Shown here piece after piece: positions 25,151 to 32,086 of a stretch of 45,361 nt of DNA. The first letter of the stretch is position 1. Each line of letters begins with the position of its first letter. The position numbers were made by a program, and so were the translations under genes. A model generated the notes under the pieces. The model saw nothing but the letters and a program-made list of their open reading frames with translations. It had not been told where the DNA came from and did no database searches. Location of the stretch: positions 1-45,361 of the forward strand of contig CAINWZ010000023.1 in assembly GCA_903854725.1 (NCBI GenBank). The letters are read 5' to 3'. Origin of the DNA: an uncultured Bacteroidota bacterium (GTDB lineage Bacteria > Bacteroidota > Bacteroidia > Chitinophagales > Chitinophagaceae).

Positions 25151-25174
25151 TATCAAGGCTAAATTACCTTGATA
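25151..25174 (-). repeat. Perfect hairpin in the tig-clpP spacer
   Basis: TATCAAGG and CCTTGATA are perfect 8-base arms round an 8-base loop in the gap between tig and clpP. There is no T-run, so it is not a normal intrinsic terminator. It may be an operator, an RNA-processing site or a stability element. Confidence 0.55.
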
Positions 25175-25212
25175 ATCAATAAGTTAAGCTATTTCTAGTA
25201 GATTTACTAAGA

Positions 25213-26574
25213 CTAGTGCTTGTGATTATTAAGCATATCGGCAAATTTTTCCGCTTCAATAGCTTCGTCTTTTGCGTCTACTTCAGACTCAATGGCAGTA
25301 AATAATTTATCTGTACTAATTCTTTGGTAGCTGTCTTCCACAAATTTTCTGTCTTGCATCATACGCACTGCATAATCTTCTAACCACTTATCGTTATCTC
25401 CCAATGCACCCATTTGAGGTCCCATATAGCTCATCAATTGTTGTTTCGCAAAGTTTTTTAAATCTTCTGCCACCACTTCAATTTTATGATCTAAGGTTAA
25501 TTGACTGTTTATTAAAGTCCATTTTAATTGATCTTGAAAAACAGGATATTCTTTTTCTGTTTCCTCATCTGTTCTTTGTTTCTCTCCACCTTTTTGTAAC
25601 CAACGTTTTAAGAAAGCAACAGGAAATTCCATTTTAGTATGATCTATCAAGTTGTGATAAATTTGATCATGTATTTGGTTTCTTGCTTGTTGTTCGTAAT
25701 AGCTCTCAATATCTTTTTTGATGGCTGCTCTAAAAGCGTCTTCAGTTTTTATTTCTTCATTAGGATAAGTAGCTAAGAAAAGCGTTTCGTCTAACGCAGC
25801 TTTTTCTACTAATCCCACTTTAGTAATTAATAATTTAAAATATTTATCAGCGTCGCTTTTTGAAATACCTAAATCTCCGACGATGATGTCTAATTCCTTT
25901 TCCTCAAAGGCTTTCTTTAGTTGAATTACCACCGTGTCGTCTTTTTTCTTACCCATAAATTGCTTTCTACTCTTCTCTGCAAAATATTTAATAAGTAGGG
26001 AATTGTCTTTTACAATACCGCCTTCCATTTCATTGCCGTCCTTATCTGTTTCTGTAAAAGTGATATTGATTACATTCTCTTCGCTCTCTACCATTTCAGG
26101 ATCGGTCATTTTACCATTACGCGTTTGAATTCTATCCACTTCATTTTGAATCATTTCATCTGTTACTTTTACTTTGTAACGTTTTACTTTAATGCCTTTT
26201 ACATTTAAAGAAAAACTAGGCTTTAATCCTACTTCAAAAGCAAAGTCGTAATTGCCTGGCGCATTTACATCAAGCGGAAGCATTTGGCTATCCACAGGAA
26301 GCGGTTGTGCAAAAATTTCTAATTTTTCATTGCTGATATACTGATTCAATTCTGCTTCTACTTTTTTCAATACTTCGTCAGAAAATACAGATTGTCCGTA
26401 CATTTTTTTGATTAAACCTGCAGGTACCATTCCCTTTCTAAATCCAGGGATGTTTGCTGTTTTAGCATGCTTTTTTAAACTGGTTTCAAAACCTGGGAAA
26501 TAGTCCTCTTTGGTAAGGCTAACCGTTAGTTTGTCATTTAAAAGGCCAATGTTCTCTCTTTTTATACTTGCCAT
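25213..26574 (-). CDS. tig: Trigger factor
   Basis: A 453-residue ribosome-bound chaperone for nascent chains. The N-terminal ribosome-binding domain has the signature GFRKGMVPAGLIKKMYG near residue 43. The middle PPIase domain (about 150-245) is recognisable but diverged (ENVINITFTETDKDGNE), as is usual in Bacteroidota, so prolyl isomerase activity is doubtful. The C-terminal helical chaperone arms follow, ending in DMLNNHKH. It heads the tig-clpP-clpP-clpX cluster, an order conserved widely in bacteria, and has a TACCTTTG promoter box upstream. Confidence 0.93.
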   Translation of the reverse strand: MASIKRENIGLLNDKLTVSLTKEDYFPGFETSLKKHAKTANIPGFRKGMVPAGLIKKMYGQSVFSDEVLKKVEAELNQYISNEKLEIFAQPLPVDSQMLPLDVNAPGNYDFAFEVGLKPSFSLNVKGIKVKRYKVKVTDEMIQNEVDRIQTRNGKMTDPEMVESEENVINITFTETDKDGNEMEGGIVKDNSLLIKYFAEKSRKQFMGKKKDDTVVIQLKKAFEEKELDIIVGDLGISKSDADKYFKLLITKVGLVEKAALDETLFLATYPNEEIKTEDAFRAAIKKDIESYYEQQARNQIHDQIYHNLIDHTKMEFPVAFLKRWLQKGGEKQRTDEETEKEYPVFQDQLKWTLINSQLTLDHKIEVVAEDLKNFAKQQLMSYMGPQMGALGDNDKWLEDYAVRMMQDRKFVEDSYQRISTDKLFTAIESEVDAKDEAIEAEKFADMLNNHKH

Positions 26575-26615
26575 ATTCTTTCTTTTTTCTAGTAAATTCT
26601 AAGGTTTAAGGGGGG

Positions 26616-26623
26616 CAAAGGTA
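26616..26623 (-). promoter_or_regulatory. Promoter -7 box for tig
   Basis: TACCTTTG on the minus strand, 41 bases before the tig ATG, predicting a leader of roughly 35 bases. It matches the boxes of the HD-lpx operon and the 93-residue gene exactly. Confidence 0.6.
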
Positions 26624-26655
26624 AGTTTTTGCACCTAAAAAACAGCTAATTACTC

Positions 26656-26691
26656 AAAAAAAAGCCCCCCGAGTAATTGGGGGGCTTTTTT
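26656..26691 (-). terminator. Intrinsic terminator after tRNA-Leu
   Basis: AGCCCCCC and GGGGGGCT form a GC-pure stem of eight pairs with the loop AATTACTC (minus strand), followed by eight T. It stops transcription from the tRNA-Leu gene before the tig promoter. A-runs on the other side allow bidirectional function. The sequence just after the T-run is complementary to the loop. Confidence 0.92.
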
Positions 26692-26697
26692 AATTCT

Positions 26698-26782
26698 TGG
26701 TGCGGATGGAGGGGGTCGAACCCACACGCCTCACGGCGCTAGATCCTAAGTCTAGTGCGTCTGCCAATTTCGCCACATCCGC
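26698..26782 (-). tRNA. tRNA-Leu (anticodon UAG)
   Basis: On the minus strand, the acceptor stem GCGGATG pairs with CATCCGC, the discriminator is A, and CCA is encoded (26698-26700). The anticodon stem CTAGA/TCTAG encloses loop CTTAGGA with anticodon TAG, reading CUA and other CUN leucine codons. A variable arm of class II length (GCGCCGTGAGGCGT) and T arm GTGGGTTCGACCCCC (one G-T-type mismatch aside) follow. The length of 85 with CCA fits a tRNA-Leu. A strong terminator lies seven bases downstream. Confidence 0.96.
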
Positions 26783-26839
26783 TTAGGGGGTGCAAACTTA
26801 ATTTATTTTTTATTATGAAGCTTCAATTTTTGGAAAGGC

Positions 26840-27310
26840 CTATGGAATCATGGCCACTATTTGTTCTAAATAAAATTGGTCAATTGTATCAAATTGAGCC
26901 AATTCACTACTATCTACATCTAAAACACCCACTATTTTACCCTGTTTAAAAACAGGTATGACTATTTCAGATTTTGAGCTACTGCTGCAAGCAATATGAC
27001 CTGGAAATTTTTCAACGTCATCTACAATAATCGTTGCTTCTTTTTCCCATGTTGTTCCGCAAACACCACGTCCTTTTTTAATTCTTGTACAAGCCACTGG
27101 CCCTTGAAAGGGACCTAATACCAACTCGTCCTTTTCTACCCAATAAAAACCAACCCACAACCAATTGAATTGTTCTTTTAAGGCAGCCGCAATATTAGCA
27201 AGGTTGGCAATTAAATTTGTTTCGCCAGAAAGTAATCCTTGAATTTGCGGAAGCAATGATTCGTATTGTGTTTTTTTGTCACCTTTTGAAATAGTTAAAT
27301 CTTCGGCCAT
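26840..27310 (-). CDS. msrC: Free methionine-(R)-sulfoxide reductase (GAF domain)
   Basis: A 156-residue single-GAF-domain enzyme that reduces free L-methionine-R-sulfoxide. The diagnostic block LGPFQGPVACTRIKKGRGVCG is present with Cys74 and Cys84, and the catalytic-type Cys108 lies in GHIACSSSSKSEIVIP. These align with Cys84, Cys94 and Cys118 of the E. coli enzyme at a constant offset of ten. DVDSSELAQFD near residue 131 completes the pocket. It is cytoplasmic and needs thioredoxin or a similar donor. It follows the flippase gene by 42 bases and precedes tRNA-Leu. Confidence 0.93.
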   Translation of the reverse strand: MAEDLTISKGDKKTQYESLLPQIQGLLSGETNLIANLANIAAALKEQFNWLWVGFYWVEKDELVLGPFQGPVACTRIKKGRGVCGTTWEKEATIIVDDVEKFPGHIACSSSSKSEIVIPVFKQGKIVGVLDVDSSELAQFDTIDQFYLEQIVAMIP

Positions 27311-27352
27311 GGTTAATCGTTAATTCTTTTAGATGAAAATATTTCTTTATTA

Positions 27353-28864
27353 TTAAGTAGTAATAGTTGAAGCAGACGTGTTTTTTTGCAACAATGTTTT
27401 TAATTCTTTCTTTTCTATTCTTGCCACAAAGACAATAAAAGCAATGAGTTCAAATGTTGCTATGCTGAGTCGAATAGTATTATTTTTTGTGATCCATTCT
27501 ACCATTAAATAAATACCATATAATAAAAGTGTAATGACAAAATAAGCAATTAATTTTTTGGTAGCATAAGGGATAGGGTATACTTTTTGTCCCCACTTAT
27601 AACTTACAAACATCATAGTTCCATAACAGAAAAAAGTAGCCCAAGCACTAGCCATATAACTAAAATAGGGGATCGCTATAAAATTAATGGCAATGGTAAT
27701 AACTGCGCCTAAAATAGTAATCCATGCGCCCGCCATAGTTTTATTACTTAGCTTATACCAAATACTTAAATTATAGTAAACACCTAAAAACATATTGGCT
27801 ATTAATAAAATTGGCACCACGCTTAAACCCACGTACATGGCGGGATTGCGAATAAATTCTTTCCAAATATTTAAGTAAAGTACTACCATTAAAAACATGA
27901 TACATAAAGTGATCACAAAAAATTTCATCACCCTTGCATAGGTTTTTTGTGCATTGCCTTCTGCTGCTTGCTTAAAGAAAAAAGGTTCCGCACCCATTCT
28001 AAAAGCCTGTACAGAAATGGTAATTAGTATAGATAATTTATAACAGGCGCTATAGATTCCTACAATGGCCTTGTTGGCGTCTGGTGACCCGCCTGGCGCC
28101 CACCATCCTAGCATAATTCGATCAAATGTTTCATTGATCATCCCGCCAAATCCAACCAAAATTAAAGGAAGCGAATAGAGCATCATTTGTTTCCATAAAT
28201 CAAAGTCAAAAGAAAAGCGAAGGGCGCTAATTTCTTTTCTTAATAACAATAACACAAAAACATTTTGAACAATGCCTGCGAGTAAAACATAGCCCACTGC
28301 CCATTCAGGTTTATACCAAGAGCTTAGTATACTGTTAGGATGTGTTTGAATATACTGAGGCAGCATACTTATAAAAAAGTAAGTTGCGAATATGTTTAAT
28401 AAAATGCCGCCAATTTTTATAAAGGCAAATTTTTTCGGCTTGCCTTCCATTCTTAATCTTGAAAAAGGAATTGCAGCTAGTGCGTCTAATCCAACTACCC
28501 ATGCCATAAGTGTAATATATTCTGGATGGGCAGTAATTTGTAAAAGTTGGGCAATGGGGGCACTAAATTTAATAAGTACCATTAAAACAATGGCGGTTAC
28601 CATCATCATGGAGAAACTGCTGGTATGGTATATTTTTTCTTCATTTTCTTTGCTACCAAATCTGAAATAGGCAGTCTCCATACCGTGTGTGACAATTACA
28701 TTTAAAAAGGGAATAAAGGAATATACGATAGACATTTCCCCATAGGCTGATTCAGTAAACTTATAAGTAAGGTAGGGTACCAGCAAATAACTAATAAACC
28801 TAGCTGCAATAGAGCTAAGCCCGTACCAAAGGGTTTGACTGGCTAATTTTTTTAAACTACTCAA
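27353..28864 (-). CDS. Polysaccharide flippase, Wzx/MATE-like
   Basis: A 503-residue membrane protein with about 14 hydrophobic segments, of the MOP superfamily (Wzx-like polysaccharide biosynthesis proteins). The N-terminus SSLKKLASQTLWYGLSSIAARF and the segment LVPYLTYKFTESAYGEMSIVYS are typical of this group. It probably flips a lipid-linked glycan across the inner membrane. The substrate is unknown and no glycosyltransferases lie nearby. The start is a TTG (28862-28864). The only ATG close upstream hits a stop after two codons, and the N-terminus from TTG fits the family. Confidence 0.87.
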   Translation of the reverse strand: MSSLKKLASQTLWYGLSSIAARFISYLLVPYLTYKFTESAYGEMSIVYSFIPFLNVIVTHGMETAYFRFGSKENEEKIYHTSSFSMMMVTAIVLMVLIKFSAPIAQLLQITAHPEYITLMAWVVGLDALAAIPFSRLRMEGKPKKFAFIKIGGILLNIFATYFFISMLPQYIQTHPNSILSSWYKPEWAVGYVLLAGIVQNVFVLLLLRKEISALRFSFDFDLWKQMMLYSLPLILVGFGGMINETFDRIMLGWWAPGGSPDANKAIVGIYSACYKLSILITISVQAFRMGAEPFFFKQAAEGNAQKTYARVMKFFVITLCIMFLMVVLYLNIWKEFIRNPAMYVGLSVVPILLIANMFLGVYYNLSIWYKLSNKTMAGAWITILGAVITIAINFIAIPYFSYMASAWATFFCYGTMMFVSYKWGQKVYPIPYATKKLIAYFVITLLLYGIYLMVEWITKNNTIRLSIATFELIAFIVFVARIEKKELKTLLQKNTSASTITT

Positions 28865-28895
28865 GGCATTGAAATTACAGCTAAATTAGTGAAAA

Positions 28896-28903
28896 TAGTT
28901 TTG
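28896..28903 (+). promoter_or_regulatory. Promoter -7 box for dtd
   Basis: TAGTTTTG fits TAnnTTTG and lies 29 bases before the dtd ATG. A TTG at 28869-28871 is the nearest -33 candidate, with a rather long spacer. Confidence 0.45.
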
Positions 28904-28932
28904 TTTATCTTCATGTTGAAATTGGTAATATT

Positions 28933-29385
28933 ATGAAAGTGGTTATTCAAAGAGTAAATGAGGCAAGCGTATCTATTGAGGGTAAAGTAGCAGGGTCTAT
29001 CCAAAGGGGCTTACTAGTGCTTTTGGGGATTGAAACTGCCGATACTCAAGAAGATGTGATTTGGCTATCCAATAAGATAATTAACATGCGCATTTTTGAT
29101 GATGCAGATGGGGTGATGAATTTAAGTGTAAAAGAAGTGGGGGGTAATATATTGCTAGTAAGTCAGTTTACTTTACATGCAAGTACTAAAAAGGGGAATA
29201 GGCCTTCTTATATTGCAGCAGCTAAACACGATATTTCGGTACCACTTTACGAGGCTATGATAAAACAATTAAATGTTGAAATGGGGGAAGTTATCCAAAC
29301 AGGCCAATTCGGTGCAGACATGAAAGTGGCATTAATAAATAATGGTCCGGTAACAATCATAGTGGATTCAAAAAATAAAGAATAA
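28933..29385 (+). CDS. dtd: D-aminoacyl-tRNA deacylase
   Basis: A 150-residue DTD-family enzyme that hydrolyses D-amino acids, and glycine mischarged on tRNA-Ala, from tRNA. The N-terminus MKVVIQRVNEASVSIEGKV and the two active-site motifs SQFTL (near residue 77) and NGPVTI (near 137) are intact. Length is normal. The neighbouring glyS makes a pairing with glycyl-tRNA quality control plausible. The stop is separated from the next gene by a single base, so translation is probably coupled. Confidence 0.96.
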   Translation: MKVVIQRVNEASVSIEGKVAGSIQRGLLVLLGIETADTQEDVIWLSNKIINMRIFDDADGVMNLSVKEVGGNILLVSQFTLHASTKKGNRPSYIAAAKHDISVPLYEAMIKQLNVEMGEVIQTGQFGADMKVALINNGPVTIIVDSKNKE

Positions 29386-29386
29386 A

Positions 29387-29728
29387 ATGGCAAATGAAAT
29401 AACCATCCATCAAGCACAAGAACAAGTTGATCAATGGATAAAAACAGTTGGAGTGAAGTATTTTAGTGAACTCACCAATTTGGGGATTCTAATGGAAGAA
29501 GTGGGTGAGTTATCTAGAATTATGGTGCGCAAGTTTGGAGATCAATCCTTTAAAAATAAAGAAGAGGAAGTATTATTGGCCGATGAAATGGCAGATGTGC
29601 TTTTTGTATTAATATGCCTAGCCAACCAAACGGGTATTGATTTAGCCACGGCTTTAGAGAAAAATATTCAAAAGAAAACCCTGAGAGACGCATCCAGGCA
29701 TCAAAACAACGAAAAATTACATCGATAA
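29387..29728 (+). CDS. MazG-like nucleotide pyrophosphohydrolase
   Basis: A 113-residue all-alpha NTP pyrophosphohydrolase of the MazG-like type. The metal-binding pattern EEVGELSR near residue 37 and DEMADVLFVLICLANQTGIDL near 66 supplies the ExxE and ExxD acidic residues. It probably hydrolyses non-canonical or damaged nucleoside triphosphates. The exact substrate is not predictable. It lies one base after dtd and 27 bases before glyS, in a cluster of fidelity genes. Confidence 0.88.
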   Translation: MANEITIHQAQEQVDQWIKTVGVKYFSELTNLGILMEEVGELSRIMVRKFGDQSFKNKEEEVLLADEMADVLFVLICLANQTGIDLATALEKNIQKKTLRDASRHQNNEKLHR

Positions 29729-29741
29729 TATAATCTCGCAG

Positions 29742-29749
29742 TATATTTG
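29742..29749 (+). promoter_or_regulatory. Promoter -7 box for glyS
   Basis: TATATTTG fits TAnnTTTG and ends six bases before the chosen glyS ATG. The upstream in-frame TTG at 29747 lies inside the box and so is unlikely to be a start. Confidence 0.5.
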
Positions 29750-29755
29750 CAACCT

Positions 29756-31204
29756 ATGAGTAAGGTACAACCAGACAACACATTACAAGCAATCATTTCC
29801 CATGCCAAGGAATATGGATTTGTATTTCCTAGCAGTGAAATTTATGATGGATTAAGCGCGGTATATGATTACGGCCCCTATGGTGCTCAATTGAAAAAAA
29901 ATATTCGCGATTATTGGTGGAATAGCATGACCCAAATGAATGAAAATATTGTGGGTATTGATGCAGCTATATTTATGCATCCTACTACTTGGAAAGCAAG
30001 TGGGCACGTAGATAGTTTTAGTGATCCGTTGATTGATAATAAAGAAAGTAAGAAAAGATACCGAGTTGATCATTTAATTGAAGGACATGCCGATGCTTTA
30101 ATAGCTAAGGGAGATAATGCAGCTGCCGATAAGTTGCTAGCCGATATGGATGCATTATTAGCTAAAGAAGATTTTGAAGGGCTGAAGAAATTAATTGAAG
30201 CGCATAAAATTACTTGTAGTGTAAGTGGTACGAGTAACTGGACGGAAATAAGACAGTTCAATTTAATGTTCTCTACAGAAATTGGTGCAGTGGCAGAAGA
30301 AGCAAGCACTATCTATTTAAGACCAGAAACGGCTCAAGGTATTTTTGTAAACTTTTTAAATGTGCAAAAAACGGCCAGGATGAAAATTCCATTTGGTATT
30401 GCACAAACGGGGAAGGCTTTTAGAAATGAAATTGTAGCGCGTCAATTTATATTTAGAATGCGTGAGTTTGAGCAAATGGAAATGCAATTTTTCATTAAAC
30501 CAGGTACGCAAAAAGAATGGTATGAGCATTGGAAAAATGAGCGTATGCAATGGCATTTAAGTTTAGGAATTGCGCCTGAGAAATATCGCTTTCATGACCA
30601 TGTTAAATTAGCACACTATGCCGATGCGGCATTAGATATAGAATATGAATTCCCGTTTGGTTTTAAGGAAGTAGAGGGGATTCACTCAAGAACCGATTTT
30701 GATTTAACACGTCATCAGGAATTTAGCAAAAAGAAAATGCAGTATTTCGATACGGAAATCAATCAGCATTATGTGCCTTATGTTATTGAGACTTCTATTG
30801 GATTGGATAGAATGTTTTTATTGTTATTAGCCAATTCTTACGAAGAAGAAACTATTAATAAAGAAGATGGTACCACCGATTCGAGAGTGGTATTGCATTT
30901 GCCAGCGAAAGTAGCACCTAATAAATTAGCCATACTTCCATTAACTAAGAAAGACGGCTTACCAGAATTAGCGAAGGAATTAATGGATGATTGTAAAAAA
31001 TCCTTTCATTGTTTCTACGAAGAAAAAGATGCTATCGGAAAAAGATACCGTCGTCAAGATGCTATCGGAACTCCTTTCTGTGTAACCATTGATCATCAAA
31101 CAAAAGAAGACGGCACTGTAACCATTCGCTACCGCGATAGTATGTTGCAAGAACGTATTGCTTTAACTAAGGTAAAAGAATTGGTACTAGCGCATATTGC
31201 TTAG
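29756..31204 (+). CDS. glyS: Glycyl-tRNA synthetase (dimeric class II)
   Basis: A 482-residue class II aminoacyl-tRNA synthetase of the single-chain alpha2 type. Motif 1 region is near SSEIYDGLSAVYDYGPYGAQLK (residues 26-47), with RPETAQGIFVNFLNV near 189 and FRNEIVARQFIFRMREFEQME near 220. Motif 3 is in SIGLDRMFLLLL near 345. The C-terminal anticodon-binding domain ends the protein (KEDGTVTIRYRDS). I use the ATG at 29756 (MSKVQPD). The TTG three codons upstream lies in the promoter box. It is followed by a long palindrome before the convergent reductase gene. Confidence 0.96.
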   Translation: MSKVQPDNTLQAIISHAKEYGFVFPSSEIYDGLSAVYDYGPYGAQLKKNIRDYWWNSMTQMNENIVGIDAAIFMHPTTWKASGHVDSFSDPLIDNKESKKRYRVDHLIEGHADALIAKGDNAAADKLLADMDALLAKEDFEGLKKLIEAHKITCSVSGTSNWTEIRQFNLMFSTEIGAVAEEASTIYLRPETAQGIFVNFLNVQKTARMKIPFGIAQTGKAFRNEIVARQFIFRMREFEQMEMQFFIKPGTQKEWYEHWKNERMQWHLSLGIAPEKYRFHDHVKLAHYADAALDIEYEFPFGFKEVEGIHSRTDFDLTRHQEFSKKKMQYFDTEINQHYVPYVIETSIGLDRMFLLLLANSYEEETINKEDGTTDSRVVLHLPAKVAPNKLAILPLTKKDGLPELAKELMDDCKKSFHCFYEEKDAIGKRYRRQDAIGTPFCVTIDHQTKEDGTVTIRYRDSMLQERIALTKVKELVLAHIA

Positions 31205-31216
31205 GATATCTATTCA

Positions 31217-31294
31217 AGCAATTTTATTCAAAATACGAATTTTTCGACTCGCTAAAAACGCTCGCTCAAAATTGTATTTCTGAATTTAATTGCT
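31217..31294. repeat. Imperfect long palindrome after glyS
   Basis: The left arm begins AGCAATTTTATTC and the right arm, read in reverse complement, begins AGCAATTAAATTC. The match continues with small gaps for about 34 bases. The centre is CGACTCGCTAAAAACGCTCG. It fills most of the gap between the convergent glyS and reductase genes and has no simple T-run. It could serve as a bidirectional terminator or RNA 3'-end stabiliser. Confidence 0.75.
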
Positions 31295-31346
31295 AGCAAC
31301 TAATTAAGCAATTAATATAGCTAGAAAAAATCATTAGATAAATTAA

Positions 31347-32075
31347 TTAACCGAAAGATTCGAAGTGTACTTGTTTTTTATCAAGCCCTAGCTCGGTCAT
31401 ATTTTTACGTGCGTCATCAATCATGGCCTTCCAGCCGCATAGCCATACATGAGCCGTTTCTTTATTCTCTTTTAATAATTCTTGGTATACTGGATGAACA
31501 TATCCTTTGTGCGAGCCTGCAGGCACTTCTGTTTCTCTAGAATAGCAGGGATGGAAGTGAAATCCTGGTTCATTTGCTTCTAATTCTTTCAATTCATCTA
31601 TGTATAAGCCATCTTCAAATTTTCTACAGCCAAAAATTAAATGAATATTATTGTGTGGTATTTTATGTTCATGAATATAGCGAATCATAGATCTGAAAGG
31701 GGCGATACCTGTTCCTGTACAAATAAAATATACATCGTGCTCAAAGTTTTTAGGCAACACAAATACACCCTGAGGCCCTCTTAAAGTTATTTTAGTACCC
31801 ACTTTTGCTTCCTTAAACAAATAAGTAGTTCCTAATCCTCCCTCTAATAAAACAATCACCAATTCAAAAGTGTTGGTGCCATTGGGTGCAGAAGCAATAG
31901 AGTAGCTTCTCCAACGCTTATTCTTTTGTTCGTGTATCGGCAAATCCATTGTTACAAATTGCCCAGGTATAAAATCAAATGTTTCAAGACTAGGAATTTC
32001 AAAATAAAATCTTTTCGTATTGGAAGTTTCATCAACAATTTTTGTTAGAACTCCTTCCGTCCATTCTAGTGCCAT
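31347..32075 (-). CDS. Ferredoxin-NADP reductase-like flavoprotein
   Basis: A 242-residue oxidoreductase with an FAD-binding barrel (RWRSYSIASAPNG near residue 55, the RxYS flavin motif) and an NAD(P)-binding lobe (FICTGTGIAPFRSMIRYI near 117, CGWKAMIDDARK near 216). It lacks an N-terminal or C-terminal ferredoxin domain, so it is a stand-alone reductase moving electrons between NAD(P)H and ferredoxin or flavodoxin. The C-terminus KQVHFESFG is typical of this group. It starts 11 bases after the S8 peptidase stop. Whether that link is functional is unknown. Confidence 0.88.
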   Translation of the reverse strand: MALEWTEGVLTKIVDETSNTKRFYFEIPSLETFDFIPGQFVTMDLPIHEQKNKRWRSYSIASAPNGTNTFELVIVLLEGGLGTTYLFKEAKVGTKITLRGPQGVFVLPKNFEHDVYFICTGTGIAPFRSMIRYIHEHKIPHNNIHLIFGCRKFEDGLYIDELKELEANEPGFHFHPCYSRETEVPAGSHKGYVHPVYQELLKENKETAHVWLCGWKAMIDDARKNMTELGLDKKQVHFESFG

Positions 32076-32086
32076 AGTGCTACATT

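Noticed and set aside
26755..26949. Plus-strand ORF of 64 codons over tRNA-Leu
   Set aside because: It runs through the tRNA gene and antisense to msrC. Its composition is that of a chance frame.
29747..29755. TTG start for glyS
   Set aside because: The codon is inside the TATATTTG promoter box. The ATG at 29756 matches the usual protein start.
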